Positions 22,523 to 36,500 of a stretch of 64,000 bases of DNA are shown in pieces; the stretch's first letter is position 1, and the number at the start of each line of letters is the position of its first letter. Position numbers and translations under genes: made by a program. The notes beneath the pieces are model-generated. The model was given only the letters and a program-made list of their open reading frames with translations. It made no database searches and had not been told where the DNA came from. Origin of the DNA: Branchiostoma floridae (lineage: Eukaryota > Chordata > Leptocardii > Amphioxiformes > Branchiostomatidae). The stretch spans positions 1,045,679-1,109,678 of the forward strand of contig NC_049988.1 of NCBI RefSeq assembly GCF_000003815.2, given 5' to 3'.

Positions 22523-23698
22523 GGCTCAAGTTACGGTGGATGTAGCTAGTAAACAAACTAATGTGGCAATAAAACAAACAAAATTACACATTATATAAGT
22601 CCGAATTAGTTGAAATGAGAGTATACTAGCTACCATAATATCAATCATCACGGTAATGTGTGCTAAGAGAGTAAAATCTACTCTATTTGTATTTAGAAAA
22701 CTTGTAACTACCATACACGCACACAATTCTGTTCATTGACGACTTATCGTGCTCGCCTGGTGTTTTAACATCCTACACTAGCGACAGAGTTGACATACGG
22801 GACATCAACAGTTAGCCTCGCTCCCCAGGCGTGGGACCAGCGTTCATTTATGACACGACGGGGGACGGTTTCCCTGTCCTTGGTGCTGATTGAATCTCAT
22901 ATAATACTAGTACATACTGGTGCCAGCGTGGTACAGATGGACACAAAACGTTCAATATTAATGGGAGTGTTGAAATTCATTTCTTCGTTTCTGGTTACTT
23001 TTACAAACTCTCTTGACCAATAGCTGTTAAGTTTTCGTTGGTTTTAAACTCTATTTCAACAGGCACACACATAATGCTACTCAACTAGCCTTCATGCTAA
23101 GCATCACACCTGTCAGACATGTAAACAGAACTGTCCTTGGTGCTGAACACTATCCACAAGCAAACATATCTGATCCACACCACACCTTGCAAACATATGG
23201 CATTTAGGCCATACTGATTTGGTCATAAATGGTCACTCTATTTGGCCAAATTCTACTTATAAGTCCAGCGATCTGCGGAACCTGGCAGTGGCAAGAAAAC
23301 AGAAACTATAAAAAACAAAAACAGACACATTTCAAATTTTTTCAGCAAATTAGTTTTCTTTAGTTACACATGGGTTGAAGATACATGTTTATTTTACCGA
23401 CAAAATAGACTTACATCAGTAACTGATCAGAAGTAACATCAGTAACTGATCAGTAGTAGTTGCTGAAAGATTACTGCAACACCAATGCTGAGAGTTCTCT
23501 GCAGTAGTGATATAAAACATTGCATCTCGTAGTGAATCTTGGCTATCTCACTGTCTACATTGTCATTCCAACACTGTAAACGATCTATGTGTTGTAAGGA
23601 GGCAAAAACCTGATTTGACTTCTGCATAAAGCCTGAGTTTGTGAGGACCAATCAGCCAGCATCAAAAAACATTGTCTTCAAACAAAGAATGGTGGTAA
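22523..23698. other. Intergenic DNA upstream of the 300-aa gene; no gene seen
   Basis: AT-rich, without recognisable coding or repeat structure other than short direct repeats near 23412-23450 (acatcagtaactgatcag twice). Confidence 0.45.
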
Positions 23699-23915
23699 CG
23701 CTAGTTCACCTTTATTTGGGGGGTAACCTTTATCCGTTGTATATAACACAAGGGTATTTCGAGATATCAAGTCGACAGACGGTGGTCTCAAACTGTATTA
23801 CATTGAAAAAAAATGCAATTTAAAACCACCGTCCATCAATGTGATGTCCCTAAATATCCTGTTTTTAGGTAGTTCAACGGATATAGGTTACCCCGCGAAT
23901 AAAGGTGAACTAGCG
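23699..23915. mobile_element. MITE with inverted termini CGCTAGTTCACCTTTATT
   Basis: 217-bp element. The left end CGCTAGTTCACCTTTATT and following GGGGTAACC...ATCCGTTG match the inverse of the right end almost base for base, and inner segments (GACGGTGGT) also pair. No coding capacity. Confidence 0.8.
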
Positions 23916-25577
23916 ATAAACCATCTGCCATTCCTGACTACTCACACTTCCAACAGTACACATCTAGACTCTTCAAAATAATTTCATGATGTTGTTTAGC
24001 CAGCAATTCACGAATGAAATACAATTTTGACATTTTGTCGTCTCAACATGTACATAACAAAATACATTTTAAAAAATGAGAATCAACCATTGTCAGCCTG
24101 TTATATACAAGTACATGATGTAACTTTCTGTTGGTTGCAACATAATACAAAACGTAAGCTATGCATTATACTACTACTACTACTGGCCAGATAAATACAT
24201 CATAAGTTTGTGAGGAACAAGAAAATACATGTAAATCGGATTTAACTCCACAGTTCGTACATTGTCAGTGCCCCAAACCATATCATATTCATCATATTGC
24301 ATGCACATGGTGCTATTTCACTCCAGGCCTGTATACTACAACGAAGGCACTTCTACTGCCTAATGTGCTACCATAAAAACATAGGATGAAATCCTACCAA
24401 TGTACAATTTTCAAATCCATGAAAAATATGGATAATTCTTGTATTCACTTCATCTCAGTTCAACAGGGGCCATTTGATGTTAGTTTGTATTTGTACTTAA
24501 TTCAAAAGCATGTTACAATACATATACAAAATGTACTTACAATGTCTTATGCTATTTAATATGTAGGCACACTCATAAGACAAACTTTGCACAAAAGAAT
24601 TTTGCATCCATAAAGTTTAACCCCATAAACATCATGACATCTTTACCAAGTACACGAACAGTAGAATTCCCTCCAAGTACTGTTTGGTATTCAGAAGACT
24701 TGAGTTAGCAGTATGTGAGCAAATAACATTTCATAATCTCGTATTATACATAAATGCAGCCTAAGCCTTCAGAAACGTACCTGTACAAATGTTATGTTTG
24801 GGCACACAATTATGCCTAAAGTTAGGACTATATGAAATATGCCAATGAAATAATAAGTGGCACTGTTACCTATATTGTGATCGTGACAATTGCAACTGTC
24901 ATCGACAAAATCCCAATAACTAATTTTTTTTTTACAAGTTATACAAATGAGATAAATGCATGAATATGTTCTATTATGTGTTATGTTATGTCCCACTTGT
25001 AACACCAGAAGTGGACTAGTTAAGCCACTTGTATTGAGTCAAGGAGGTTAAAAAAAGTTTCTTTAACCTCCCTGATAGAGCACAACACTCCTGAGTTATT
25101 TAAGTTGCCAAATCAGTTTTTTGGTCAATATAAATATATGCAATTCATTGCAGCCCCATTGATAATTTGCAATGAACTTCAGAATGTCACACCCAGGGAG
25201 GGTAGCTATGGCATGAATGCAAACTCTCCAAGTTAAACTTCAAATCTATTGGGTACACCCAGCTTGCACATAGGCACCCGGCACCATTATATCCTTCAGT
25301 GGTGTGCATTCATCAACTTGTAATATCTTAGTACATTTGTAGATTAGAAAATGAATATAATCTTTATATAATCTTCTGTGCAGTCTAATTTTCTCTAAAT
25401 GCCACATGCATCAATAAAGAGACAGAGGTCCGACAAAATTAGTTTTTTCCAGATTCCTCATCCATTTACATATCTCCTTATCCCCTAACTAATCTCACTA
25501 GTTTTGTCTTTGCTCACAGCCACTGTCAAGTAGAGTCCCTTGCCCTCATTACGTGGGCAACTGGATTGACGGGGAAG
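23916..25577. other. Downstream of the ARHGAP gene: probable 3' UTR and intergenic DNA
   Basis: No open frame of interest. The part next to 25578 is likely 3' UTR of the minus-strand RhoGAP gene. A 10-bp stem (GGAGGTTAAA / TTTAACCTCC, 25043-25072) could form a hairpin in it. I could not place a polyadenylation site. Confidence 0.45.
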
Positions 25578-27502
25578 TTATAAGTAAGATTCTATGTCGT
25601 AAAACTTTGCAACATGCTTGGTTAGTTTCTGAGGGTGAGGGTCCTTGGAAGACTTGAAGGTAAATTTTCTATTCTTGAGATCACTCAAGTCCGGAGAGCT
25701 GATTCTTCTCGACCTGCCCTCAAAGTCTATGTCCACTANNNNNNNNNNNNNNNNNNNNNNNNNNNNNNNNNNNNNNNNNNNNNNNNNNNNNNNNNNNNNN
25801 NNNNNNNNNNNNNNNNNNNNNNNNNNNNNNNNNNNNNNACAAAGTATCGAAGGTCAAGTTCGGCGTGCTGTTCCGTAGCCGCTCGCGCTCGATCCAACCC
25901 TGTAGACTCAACTCTCGCGAGGCACACTGCGGCTTCAGTCTCTCCAGTGCTGACACCCTTTTCTCATTGTCTCTCTTGGATTCAGCTGAAAGAAGTGAAT
26001 TCAAACTTCTGTACTCAGGAAAGTCTTTCCCTCCCCCAAGAGTGTGTCTTCGTCTTACAGATTTTCTGTGCCTCCCTCCTTTTATGTCTTCTGTCTCCTT
26101 ACTCTTCAACTTCTTTCTATACCTGCGCGCCTCTTCTGCGTTTCTTGCGATCATTTCTTGGTCAGACATACTGGGACCGTCAACAATATTCCCTTGGGAT
26201 TCAGTCATTCCTTTACTGGCTGAAGTGGTCCTGCTGTGAGAAACGACAGTGTTCATCTGCCTGGATGATCTTCCGACAGATACCTCTACATTTCCCCGTC
26301 TATGCTCGTTGTGTTGCTGACCGGCGATCCTTCCATCTGTCCTGTCATACAGTTTATTTGGCACCTGTGATTTCACATGCTGCATACATATACTTGGATC
26401 ACTGTCTTTTTTGCTGGGAAAATCGTAATCAGGGTCAAGTAACTTCTTCAAGTGATCATCGAAGTTCCCAGCAAAGTCTAGCTCAAGGTTGCTGTCCAAG
26501 TCTGAGTCTTGGTGAGACAGACTGTCCGAAATGTTGTTGCTCCTTTGTCGTTTCTCCTCTCTGGTGTTGAGGGTGTCTGTTAATGAACTGCTAGTGGATC
26601 GCTTGGACTCTAATGTGGCAAAGTTACTCGAGGAGGTGGTGGAGTAGTCAGAAGTGACCGAAGCCACATCTGCCTTTGGATGATTGCCATCTAACCTGGC
26701 AGCCCTGGAGTCAGCAGGGATCCGAGACAGAGACTTTTCAACCCCGTCATCCAACTCGTCATGCTTCTGCGACAGTTCGGCAATCTCTTTAGTGACGTCG
26801 GACAACTTGATGACAATCTGTCTCTGCTGTGCACTGCGGGACAAGATGTCGTTCACTACTTCCTTCCCTCCTTCCTCATTCTCCAAGTCCTTGATTGCCT
26901 GCCTGTGCTGGCGCTCAATGTACTCCTTGTCTGGGATCACCTTGTGCCTCTTGTAGTTCTCTTTCATCTGCCGAGCTCTCGTCTCGAGGTCGTATCTACT
27001 GTAGTAATGTTGACTGAGGGAAAAGGTGGCACGTGACGTCGACCTGCCTGCCACGGGTCTGTGTGTGACAGAATCCTTCCAGTGCGTGTGAGGAGAACTG
27101 GTGTCCCTGGTGAGATCCGGTGAGTATGGCTGGTGTTTACTGACGGCATAGTAATGCATCTTCCTGGAGCTCAGGTTAGAAGTATTGGCGACGCTTCGGT
27201 CTAGCTGCTCTGTTACCTTCGATATCCTGTCCAGCGAACTTTCCGAGTTGTGCCTCGATGGCGTCTTCAGTTCTTCCGTGGGACTGACTTTGACGTCGGA
27301 ACCCTGCATGTTCAAGTTTAATTGCTCACTACTGCTAGACTTGNNNNNNNNNNNNNNNNNNNNNNNNNNNNNNNNNNNNNNNNNNNNNNNNNNNNNNNNN
27401 NNNNNNNNNNNNNNNNNNNNNNNNNNNNNNNNNNNNNNNNNNNGCTGCGCCGACGATGGTCCGCACTATTTCTTGGATGTGGGCGTCTGCCGAGCAAATC
27501 GT
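25578..27502 (-). CDS. ARHGAP21/23: ARHGAP last exon: Ser-rich tail
   Basis: Acceptor CTTACACAG at 27503-27511. Starts [13 protein letters not shown] in phase 0. It contains [19 protein letters not shown], the basic [16 protein letters not shown], and [18 protein letters not shown], which are hallmark tail segments of ARHGAP21/23. Two 100-N gaps hide part. After the gap at 25739 only one frame is open; it ends ...FYDIESYL-stop, a possible class I PDZ ligand. Confidence 0.85.
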
Positions 27503-30500
27503 CTGTGTAAGATAATAGACAGGAGTTATAAAGAAAGTCATCAACGCGGTCAATCAACACTGCTTGATATCACTAGGTTAAACATGAATGTTTGGATAGT
27601 CCAAATACCCGACTTAGTCTAACACAATTAAACTTGAGTAACTTTGAATCTTAAGCTCACGAGAAAAACTGCCTCTTTCCATACTAATCAGAAAAGGGGC
27701 TTTTTGTCAATGAGACCCAGCAATAAGAATAGAACTACCTAGAGCTTTATCATCTTGAACTGTACTTAAAATAAAGGTCTTCTTCATTGATAAGGTTCTT
27801 CATAACGTACAATAAAGGTCTTCTTCATTGATACTGTGATGGATTAAGTAGCTTAGTTTGCCATGTCAAAATCAATATACAGGTACATGTATAATGGTAC
27901 ACCCAAGGCCACCCCACAAACATATCCTTTTTTTTTCTAATTCTATAATTACCAGGTTATCAACCAGGTTAAAAAAGGAGAAATTAACAAAACAAAGACA
28001 AGTTAAGTTTCTTATAACTGGGAGTACAGTGAAGCATTGTTATGTATTTTTTGGTAATGCCTCAAATTATAAAAGGCACCTGCTTTCCAATGGGAACATT
28101 ATGCAATTTTACCATTCTGCCTGATTGAAGATTAACTACATTAAAAACAAATTGGATGCGTAATAGCCAGCAATTACAGATACACAAATTGTGGTCTACT
28201 TGTTGGCAGAGGTAACCTTATCCAGAGGCTAATACAGGCATAGTATTCAGTTTCTCTGCACAAGATTTCATGTACTGTGCAGTCGGAAAACTGGATGAAA
28301 TATACCTGTCATTCATCCACACCGTTATGAGTTGGCTTGCAACAACAAACATAACATAATGAAGTTCATTATGCCTCAGCACTTACAAAGGCAGGGATAT
28401 CTGTGGTCGCCTCCTTTGGTCAATATTGACCATGGTAAATCCTAATTGATATCAGCCCTACAGCGTTGACTATGGCTAAACAGTCCTATACGAGAATGGG
28501 TCATCACAACCACAGTAACGTTGCGGGAATGTTGCAAGCAGTTTATAACGGGACATTTAACGCTACTGGTACTGGTCACGCTATCATAGTCAAACAAGTT
28601 CTAACTTTGATCGTTGGGTGTGGGTTTTAAAACCAGCAAAAGTGTTCTGTTACGAACAGTTGAAACAACACCACACTCACCTTTGGGTCTGCCGAGTTGT
28701 CAGCGGTTGAATCTCCTGTGGAAAACAACAACTTGAGGTGAGTGAAGTTCTGCAAGGACATGTGACCCTCTTAAGGGAATTAAGATTTACCTTTAAATGT
28801 TAAAAAATGGGCCAAGCTTGTAGGGGCAAACAAGACTTACCTGTACAGGGATATGTCACATGAGAATAGATAGTGACAGTACTATGTGTCTTCTACGTGA
28901 CCAGGTGTCAAAGAGGTTATGATGTCACTTATGCATTAGTCTGTGACCAGTTTTTTTAAAGATACGTATGATAATTATATTAATATTTTGGTCATTCTGT
29001 ATCGGGGGGGGGGGGGGGGGGGGGAGGAGGTGTCTAATTTTGGGGCCCCTTCCGTCTTCCTTTGAAATCAGAGAGGGCTGTTTGTGTCTCACATTTTTGT
29101 GACAGGTGGCCCTTGGTGAAGTTGGTCGAAAAATGAAGAAAGTTGATTAAAGCCAGCTACAGGATTATTGCAAAACTGCGGCTGCCTGTTGTATTCGAAT
29201 AACTATAGAAAATTTGTGGATGTCAAGATGTGCAAAATTATGTACAATGTAGTTTCATTGCAGTTGTATGTTACCAAAGTGCTGTATCATCTCTTAACTT
29301 TTAGAAAAAATATTTGTGCATAAAAACTTTGACATCATCCATATGGTCAAAAGGTCATCTTCAGAATTTTGTCATGCCCAGCTGTCAATATTCACTACTA
29401 CTACATTCTTAATTCTATTTGAGAAAACAATGGGGAAGGTCAAAATGCCAATCAAGCCAGGAAGGAAACCTTAAGCACAACTTTTTAACAAAAGAATTAA
29501 ACACGTGCAGACTAGGGCTGCGTACCTAAACATAAAATCAGGTACCGACACAGGTACCAGGCACAGAGGCTTTACATACAGGTACCTGTACCTATACCTG
29601 CACCTGTACCCGAACAAAAATCCCCATTTGAATGAACATTGCGTATAACTATGTGGTCCCTAGAAGTCACTTTGGTCAAGTTTGGTGTCGTAATGAGGTC
29701 AGGAGATGGCTTTGATTTCAAATGTCAGTGTTTCGTTTTACGTCTTTTCCAGTTCTAAAGTTATGTCTTTGTGGTAGGATTTATGCATCTTTCGTCACAA
29801 AATAAGCAAATACTTTTTTTTGGTTTAACGCTATCGGTACTTTGGACTATCGGTACTGCGAGTCCGACGAGTGCCTTTACCTACTTTGGACTTGTACTGA
29901 ATGGATTTTAGCAGTACCGTACTGGTGCAGAGTACCGGTACACAGCCCTAGTACAGACTACTGAATAGGGTAAAACTAAAAGAAAGAAATGAATGCTGAC
30001 TAGTTTGCGACCAGCAGTCGAGCCTGCAGGGGCTGGCTGTGATGGGCGTGGGTGGAAAGACTTGTCTTTGGAAGACTGACGGAGGGATGAGCGGAAGCTG
30101 AAACTGGAGCGTGACGACTGGGTAGAAGGAGCCGCCTCCAGGGCAGGAAGGGCACGAAAGCCTTGGACAGGAGAAGCAAGTGACACAAACACAGAACACA
30201 GGGGGTGGAAGAATGAACACAAGACAGAAGGGGAGGGGGAGAGAAAATACGGAATTAGAGCTCAGAAGGGTGGGAAACAAAATGACAGGCAAAAGTGACA
30301 GAAGAGTACTTCCTGACATGTATCAAGACTTATAAAAACAAACTGATACTTAACATGTGCTTAATGTATAAAAGAGACTTGTTTTCTTGACAGGCGTTTC
30401 TGTTCATGAACATGGAGATCATTAGCATTACATAAATTCGGAAAACAGACTGATCTAAACGCATGACCTGTTGCTAATGTATACGGCAGATGGACATTGA

Positions 30501-33500
30501 CGTATGGCTGATGTATATGGCAGATATACACTGAGCTATGACTGATGTGTGTGCCAGATGGACACTGACCTATGGTTGGTGTGTGTGGCAGATGGACACT
30601 TAGCTATGGCTGATGTGTGTTGCAGATGGACACTGACCTATAATGGATGTGTATGGCAGATGGACACTGACCTACATGTATGGCTGATATGTGTGGCAGA
30701 TGTGCACTGACATATGGCTGATGTATATGGCAGATAGACACGGACCTATGGCTGATGTGTGTTGCAGATGGACACTGACCTATGGCTGATATGTGTGGCA
30801 GATGTGCACTGACATATGGCTGATGTATATGGCAGATAGACACTGACCTATGGCTGATGTGTGTTGCAGATGGACACTGACCTATGGCTGATGTGTGTTG
30901 CAGATGGACACTGACCTATGGTTGATGTGTGTAGCAGACGGACACTAACTTATGGCTTGTGTTAGGGCACATGGACACTGACCAATGACTGATGTATAGT
31001 GCATATAGACACTGACCTAGTGTGGGTTTTGTATAGTGCAGATAGACACTGACCTAGTATGGCTTTTGTATAGTGCAGATAGACACTGACTTAGTGTGGC
31101 TTTTGTATAGTGCAGATAGACACTGACTTACAATGTAGTGTGGCTTTTGTATAGTGCAGATAGACACTGACTTAGTGTGGCTTTTGTATAGTGCAGATAG
31201 ACACTGACTTACAATGTAGTGTGGCNNNNNNNNNNNNNNNNNNNNNNNNNNNNNNNNNNNNNNNNNNNNNNNNNNNNNNNNNNNNNNNNNNNNNNNNNNN
31301 NNNNNNNNNNNNNNNNNNNNNNNNNNNNNNNNNNNNNNNNNNNNTGTGGCTTTTGTATAGTGCAGATAGACACTGACTTAGTGTGGCTTTTCTATAGTGC
31401 AGATAGACACTGACCTAGTATGGCTTTTGTATAGTACAGATAGACACTGACCTAGTATGGCTTTTGTATAGTGCAGATAGACACTGACCTAGTGTGGCTT
31501 TTGTATAGTGCAGATAGACACTGACCTAGTATGGCTTTTGTATAGTACAGATAGACACTGACCTAGTGTGGCTTTTGTATAGTGCAGATAGACACTGACC
31601 TAGTGTGGCTTTTGTATAGTGCAGATAGACACTGACCTAGTATGGCTTTTGTATAGTACAGATAGACACTGACCTAGTGTGGCTTTTGTATAGTGCAGAT
31701 AGACACTGACCTAGTATGGCTTTTGTATAGTACAGATAGACACAGACCTATCGTTGATGTATAAAGCAAATGTATACTGACATATGGCTGATGCACATGT
31801 ACAGAGAAGGTGGACAGACAACACATGGCTGATGTATATAAGGCAGATGTATACTGACCTATGGTTGATGTATAGAGCAAATGTATACTAGCCTATGGCT
31901 GATGCCCATGTCCAGAGAAGATGGACAGACAACACATGTTTGATGTATATTAGGCAGATGTACACTGACCTACTGTAGGGTTGATATGTAGAGCAAATGT
32001 ATACTGACATATGACTGTTGCTGATGTATATAAGACAGATGTACACTGACCTATGGTTGATGACCTGACCTCCACCTCCTCTACACGCCCTCCCCCTCCC
32101 CCGTTCAGTAGCTGGGTGATACTTGTGACAGGGTCGATGTCAGTTGGATCTACTGGGATCTGAAAATAAAACAGAAGATAATTGAACAGGATTATTTTTT
32201 AAGATAAGTAAAAGAGAACATTTACTTCAGACCTATCCCTCAAAAGAGCAAGGGCCAATATTGACTGCACAGCACATTTGACCAGTTGCTGACATCACAT
32301 TTCTGATATAGGCTTTGAGCCAATCAACTTGAGAGGGACCAGAGGACTGGTTGAAAGCTTGTTGGCTGGTACCTCAAGTGACACGGAATACATGTTGTAT
32401 TACACTACATTGTATCAATAGATTGTTGTTATTAACAACAATGTAATTTCATACTTACGGGCTTTCCCTCTACCTCTGGGTCAAAGAACCAGTTCGACTG
32501 AAAAACAATAGGTCATAAATTGAATGATATTATAACCTACATGTATGCATCAGCTCTTTTAAGAGGCTGATAACACATCACACTTTAAGTTTGAATTGTA
32601 CAAAACAGCTGTAAAATGAGCAGATATATGTCATATATTTTAAAACATGCATCAGAAATTTCAAAGTTACAACAGAAGATATGAAAGAAGAAATAAAGAA
32701 TATATTGTTGAAGAATACCAAACATTGCAAGTTAAGTCATTTTGTCAACCATCCTGACCACATAGGCAAACTTTTTTCTGGGAATTTCTTTTCCTGCACA
32801 CTACACTAAGTACGTTAATCACTACAAAATGCACAGATGCAACAATGTCTGACATGGAGGGCAATCTAGTACAGTAGAAGCCACTTGATTGCACAGACCC
32901 CATTTGCCAGTGTATTTCGTGCAATTATCCGAATGGTGCAACAATGCAAAGTTATCTAGCTGGACCGCACCGGTTTGGGATTCCGTGCAGTTAACAGAAG
33001 TGTGCGATTATCCGTTTAACTGGCTTCTAGTGTACATGAAATTAAACATGTCTTACATGTCTGATGATGCTCTCCACTATCCGACACTGGTCCGACATGT
33101 CCTGGATCATGATGGCCATGTTATCCTGGGTCGTCCTCACCAGGGTGGGGCCAAACACGATGGCTAGGTTCCGCACCTCCATCTGTGGGTGGGGAGACAA
33201 GAAGCACACATGAAGGAACATGAATATTGCTGACACAAATACTTGTTTAACAACAAGAATAATTTACTCCTAGATGAAGCTGCTGTATTGTGGGCATATT
33301 TCCTACATGCCTCATATGGACGGCAACTGTCTTGTGTGTGTGTTCCTTCTTCAGGTCTCAACTATTAAAGATTCAAGTGCTAATCTGTTACTAAATCAAG
33401 AATAGTAAATGCCAACATGTTCTGATTGAGTTCAGTCAAAACAGTATAACTGAATACATTTATGAAGGTTAGACATCCAGGTAAACAATATACAATTCAA

Positions 33501-36500
33501 TCTCTACAACTGGGTTAAAAACGGAGAATTACTTCTGGACGTTTCGAGTGACATCCATCACTCTTCTTCAGCTCTTTTCAGTATAACTGAATAAACATAG
33601 ACTTATGCACAAAACATACACCCTTCTGATGTTATTGAACATTGAACATTGAATCTTACAAATAATTTTCTTCCACTGAAGTTCCAGTTCTTGATTCCTG
33701 GTGCTAGATTACAGGTACGTACTTAATGTATATGATCAAGATCAAGTTGCAACTATTTGAGTCTTTACCTTGTTGATGTAAGACTTTGATGCCACTTTCT
33801 TCAGGTGGCCAACTAGGAACTTCAGAGTTTCAAAGTGGTGATCAGGCAATGCATGGACCTGTGAGGAGATAACAACAGTTTTAGTGTTCCATGTGGTTCT
33901 ACAAATACATGTAAAACCTGATGCATGCAAGCACAAACAATCAAATTTAAACTTCTCGTACATAATGGAGTAGTAAGACTCTTCTAGTGTGAACAGTCCA
34001 GTGGGTAGCAGCCCTGCCTCTGTAACTACTGTAGATTAGCTTTGATTTTGATTTCGGCTGTGTTGGTCCCTGACATGCACGCTACCGGAAAGGATTGTAG
34101 TTCTTAGTTAGGACAGGACATTACGCAGTGGTCTGCTGTTTATTGTGCTTGTTGAAAAGAGTTAGAGGAATTTCCCGGTACAATGAACCTGCAAAACTTA
34201 CTACAAAGCATCTGTCTTCTCACGACTAAGTAGGAGAATAGCTCTCCAATGAGTTAACCTCTCACTTTGACTTTTGCGAATGCTTATTGCTGTCATTTCA
34301 GTATTCTCTACTGACTGGAGTACAATGTTGTGTGTCTAACAAACGTACCAGTTCCCGGAGTGACCACATTCTTTTCCTGGAATCCTTGTGTCTGTTTGCA
34401 TCAATAAATCTGCCATACATGTCTGTGGTAAAAAACATCAACAATATCAACATCTGCCTCAGATTCTAGCCATGTTAAACAATGAACTAACACACTAGCT
34501 AACAAGGATAAACAATAATTATCTACAAATGTATATACAAAGTTGTTTCCCTGGTACACAATAGGGGAGGGTATACAAAAATGTATTTTCTTGGTGGACC
34601 AACTAGTATAGATGGGCAAAACACTGTGCAATATTGGTACAATCTGGGATAATATTTAAAAAAAAGCATATACGGCAAAACAGAAGATTTATCTAAGCCA
34701 TCTCTCTCTCTCTTTGTTATTATCACATTCATGACAAATAAATTATAGTGTTTGCCTGTGTGTGTGCCGACTAGACCAACTTGACATTTCCTAAGGGATG
34801 TTCTTAGCTCTCCATGTTACACTAGTCAGGACATTGAAAACAGGGCTCATATCAAGGACACAAGACTAATGATCTGCACAATGAAGGACTTACGGTTGGT
34901 GACCAGTGGATCTGGAAGTTTACGGAAAAAAGACTTCAGGAGAGAGCTGATGATGTTGGTGTCACCCCATTTCTGAAAAGGAGTAAAGTTTTGAAAAAAT
35001 AAAAATTAACATTCAAAATACAATACAGCAACATAAGTTATTTTCTTCTATTGGGGGAGGCAATGTCGGGCAAATGTTTGTGGGTGCCATGGAGGTTTCA
35101 GTAAGTAGTGAATGAAGGTCAGCACCAAAAGTAGTCATTCTACATGGCAGAAATCAGGCCGCTATTGACATTACATGTAGGTGATTTGCAAAGTACTTGT
35201 TCATGTGTGCTGTATGGACTCTCGTAAGGAATCAGCACCATCTGCCCAGAACAGGATTCGTATTCTACATCTTTTGAAACACAACAGCTGAATGAAGGCT
35301 AGAGTTTATGTCATGTGGGTGTTCCCGACCAGTCAACATGGCCCGGGGTTAAAACCTGTATTTCATGGACTTCCATTGAACGATTTGAATGTACATCCCT
35401 TGCCCCACGTTTACTGCTGTTAAAATTTTGAATACTGGATTTGGACTTTAGAAAATAGAATTGATGTTGTTACCATTTTTGTAGGACACCAAATCTTCTC
35501 AACATTTGGCGCATTTTGCATTGAAATGTATGTTTATTTGGGTGGATGTGCCATAAATAAAATACATCAGTGTTGTATTCTGTAAATCACATGAATGTGA
35601 CTGTCACAGTGCAGGTATACGCACTCAAAGAAAAATTATAGTGCACTTTATTTTGTTCTTGCCATGCACCTGATATCCTTTCAATCAGGAAGTGGTGCTG
35701 TGCAGGTAATGTTTTGAAAGTCATTCTAAGCAATTTTCCTAAAAGTAGACCACAGATTTCCATCTAGACTTCTCCCTAACTCACCTCATCGTCCAGGTTG
35801 ATGTTTTCGATGCCTTTGTTGAGCTCCTCCTGAAGGTGAGCCACTCCTGAGGAGTTCCCAGGAATCCTGTAGATGCCGATGACCTCCAGGCCCTTCGCTT
35901 CCACAATCGTGCAACATAGCTCCACAATAAGGGGTACATACTGCAGAAACAACAGGTTACAAGTTCAGAACCTGCAACATAGCTCCACAATAAGGGGTAC
36001 ATACTGCAGAAACAACAGGTTACAAGTTCAGAACCTACAACATAGCTCCACAATAAGGGGTACATACTGCAGAAACAACAAGAGACAAGTTCAGAACCTG
36101 CAACATAGCTCCACAATAAGGGGTACATACTGCAGAAACAACAGGTTACAAGTTCAGAACCTACAACATAGCTCCACAATAAGGGGTACATACTGCAGAA
36201 ACAACAAGAGACAAGTTCAGAACCTGCAACATAGCTCCACAATAAGGGGTACATACTGCAGAAACAACAGGCTACAAGTTCAGAACCTGCAACATAGCTC
36301 CACAATAAGGGGTACATACTGCAGAAACAACAAGTTACAAGTTCAGAACCTGCAACATAGCTCCACAATAAGGGGTACATACTGCAGAAACAACAAGTTA
36401 CAAGTTCAGGACCTGCAACATAGCTCCACAATAAGGGGTACATACTGCAGAAACAACAAGTTACAAGTTCAGAACCTGCAACATAGCTCCACAATAAGGG

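Noticed and set aside
25635-26570. Plus-strand 311-codon open frame
   Set aside because: Shadow of the ARHGAP last exon, whose minus frame matches family motifs.
29986-30174. Possible extra ARHGAP exon ([20 protein letters not shown]...) after a pyrimidine-rich acceptor
   Set aside because: The acceptor is good and the frame protein-like, but all three frames are open, no good donor follows, and the exons on either side already join in phase without it. A cassette exon remains possible.
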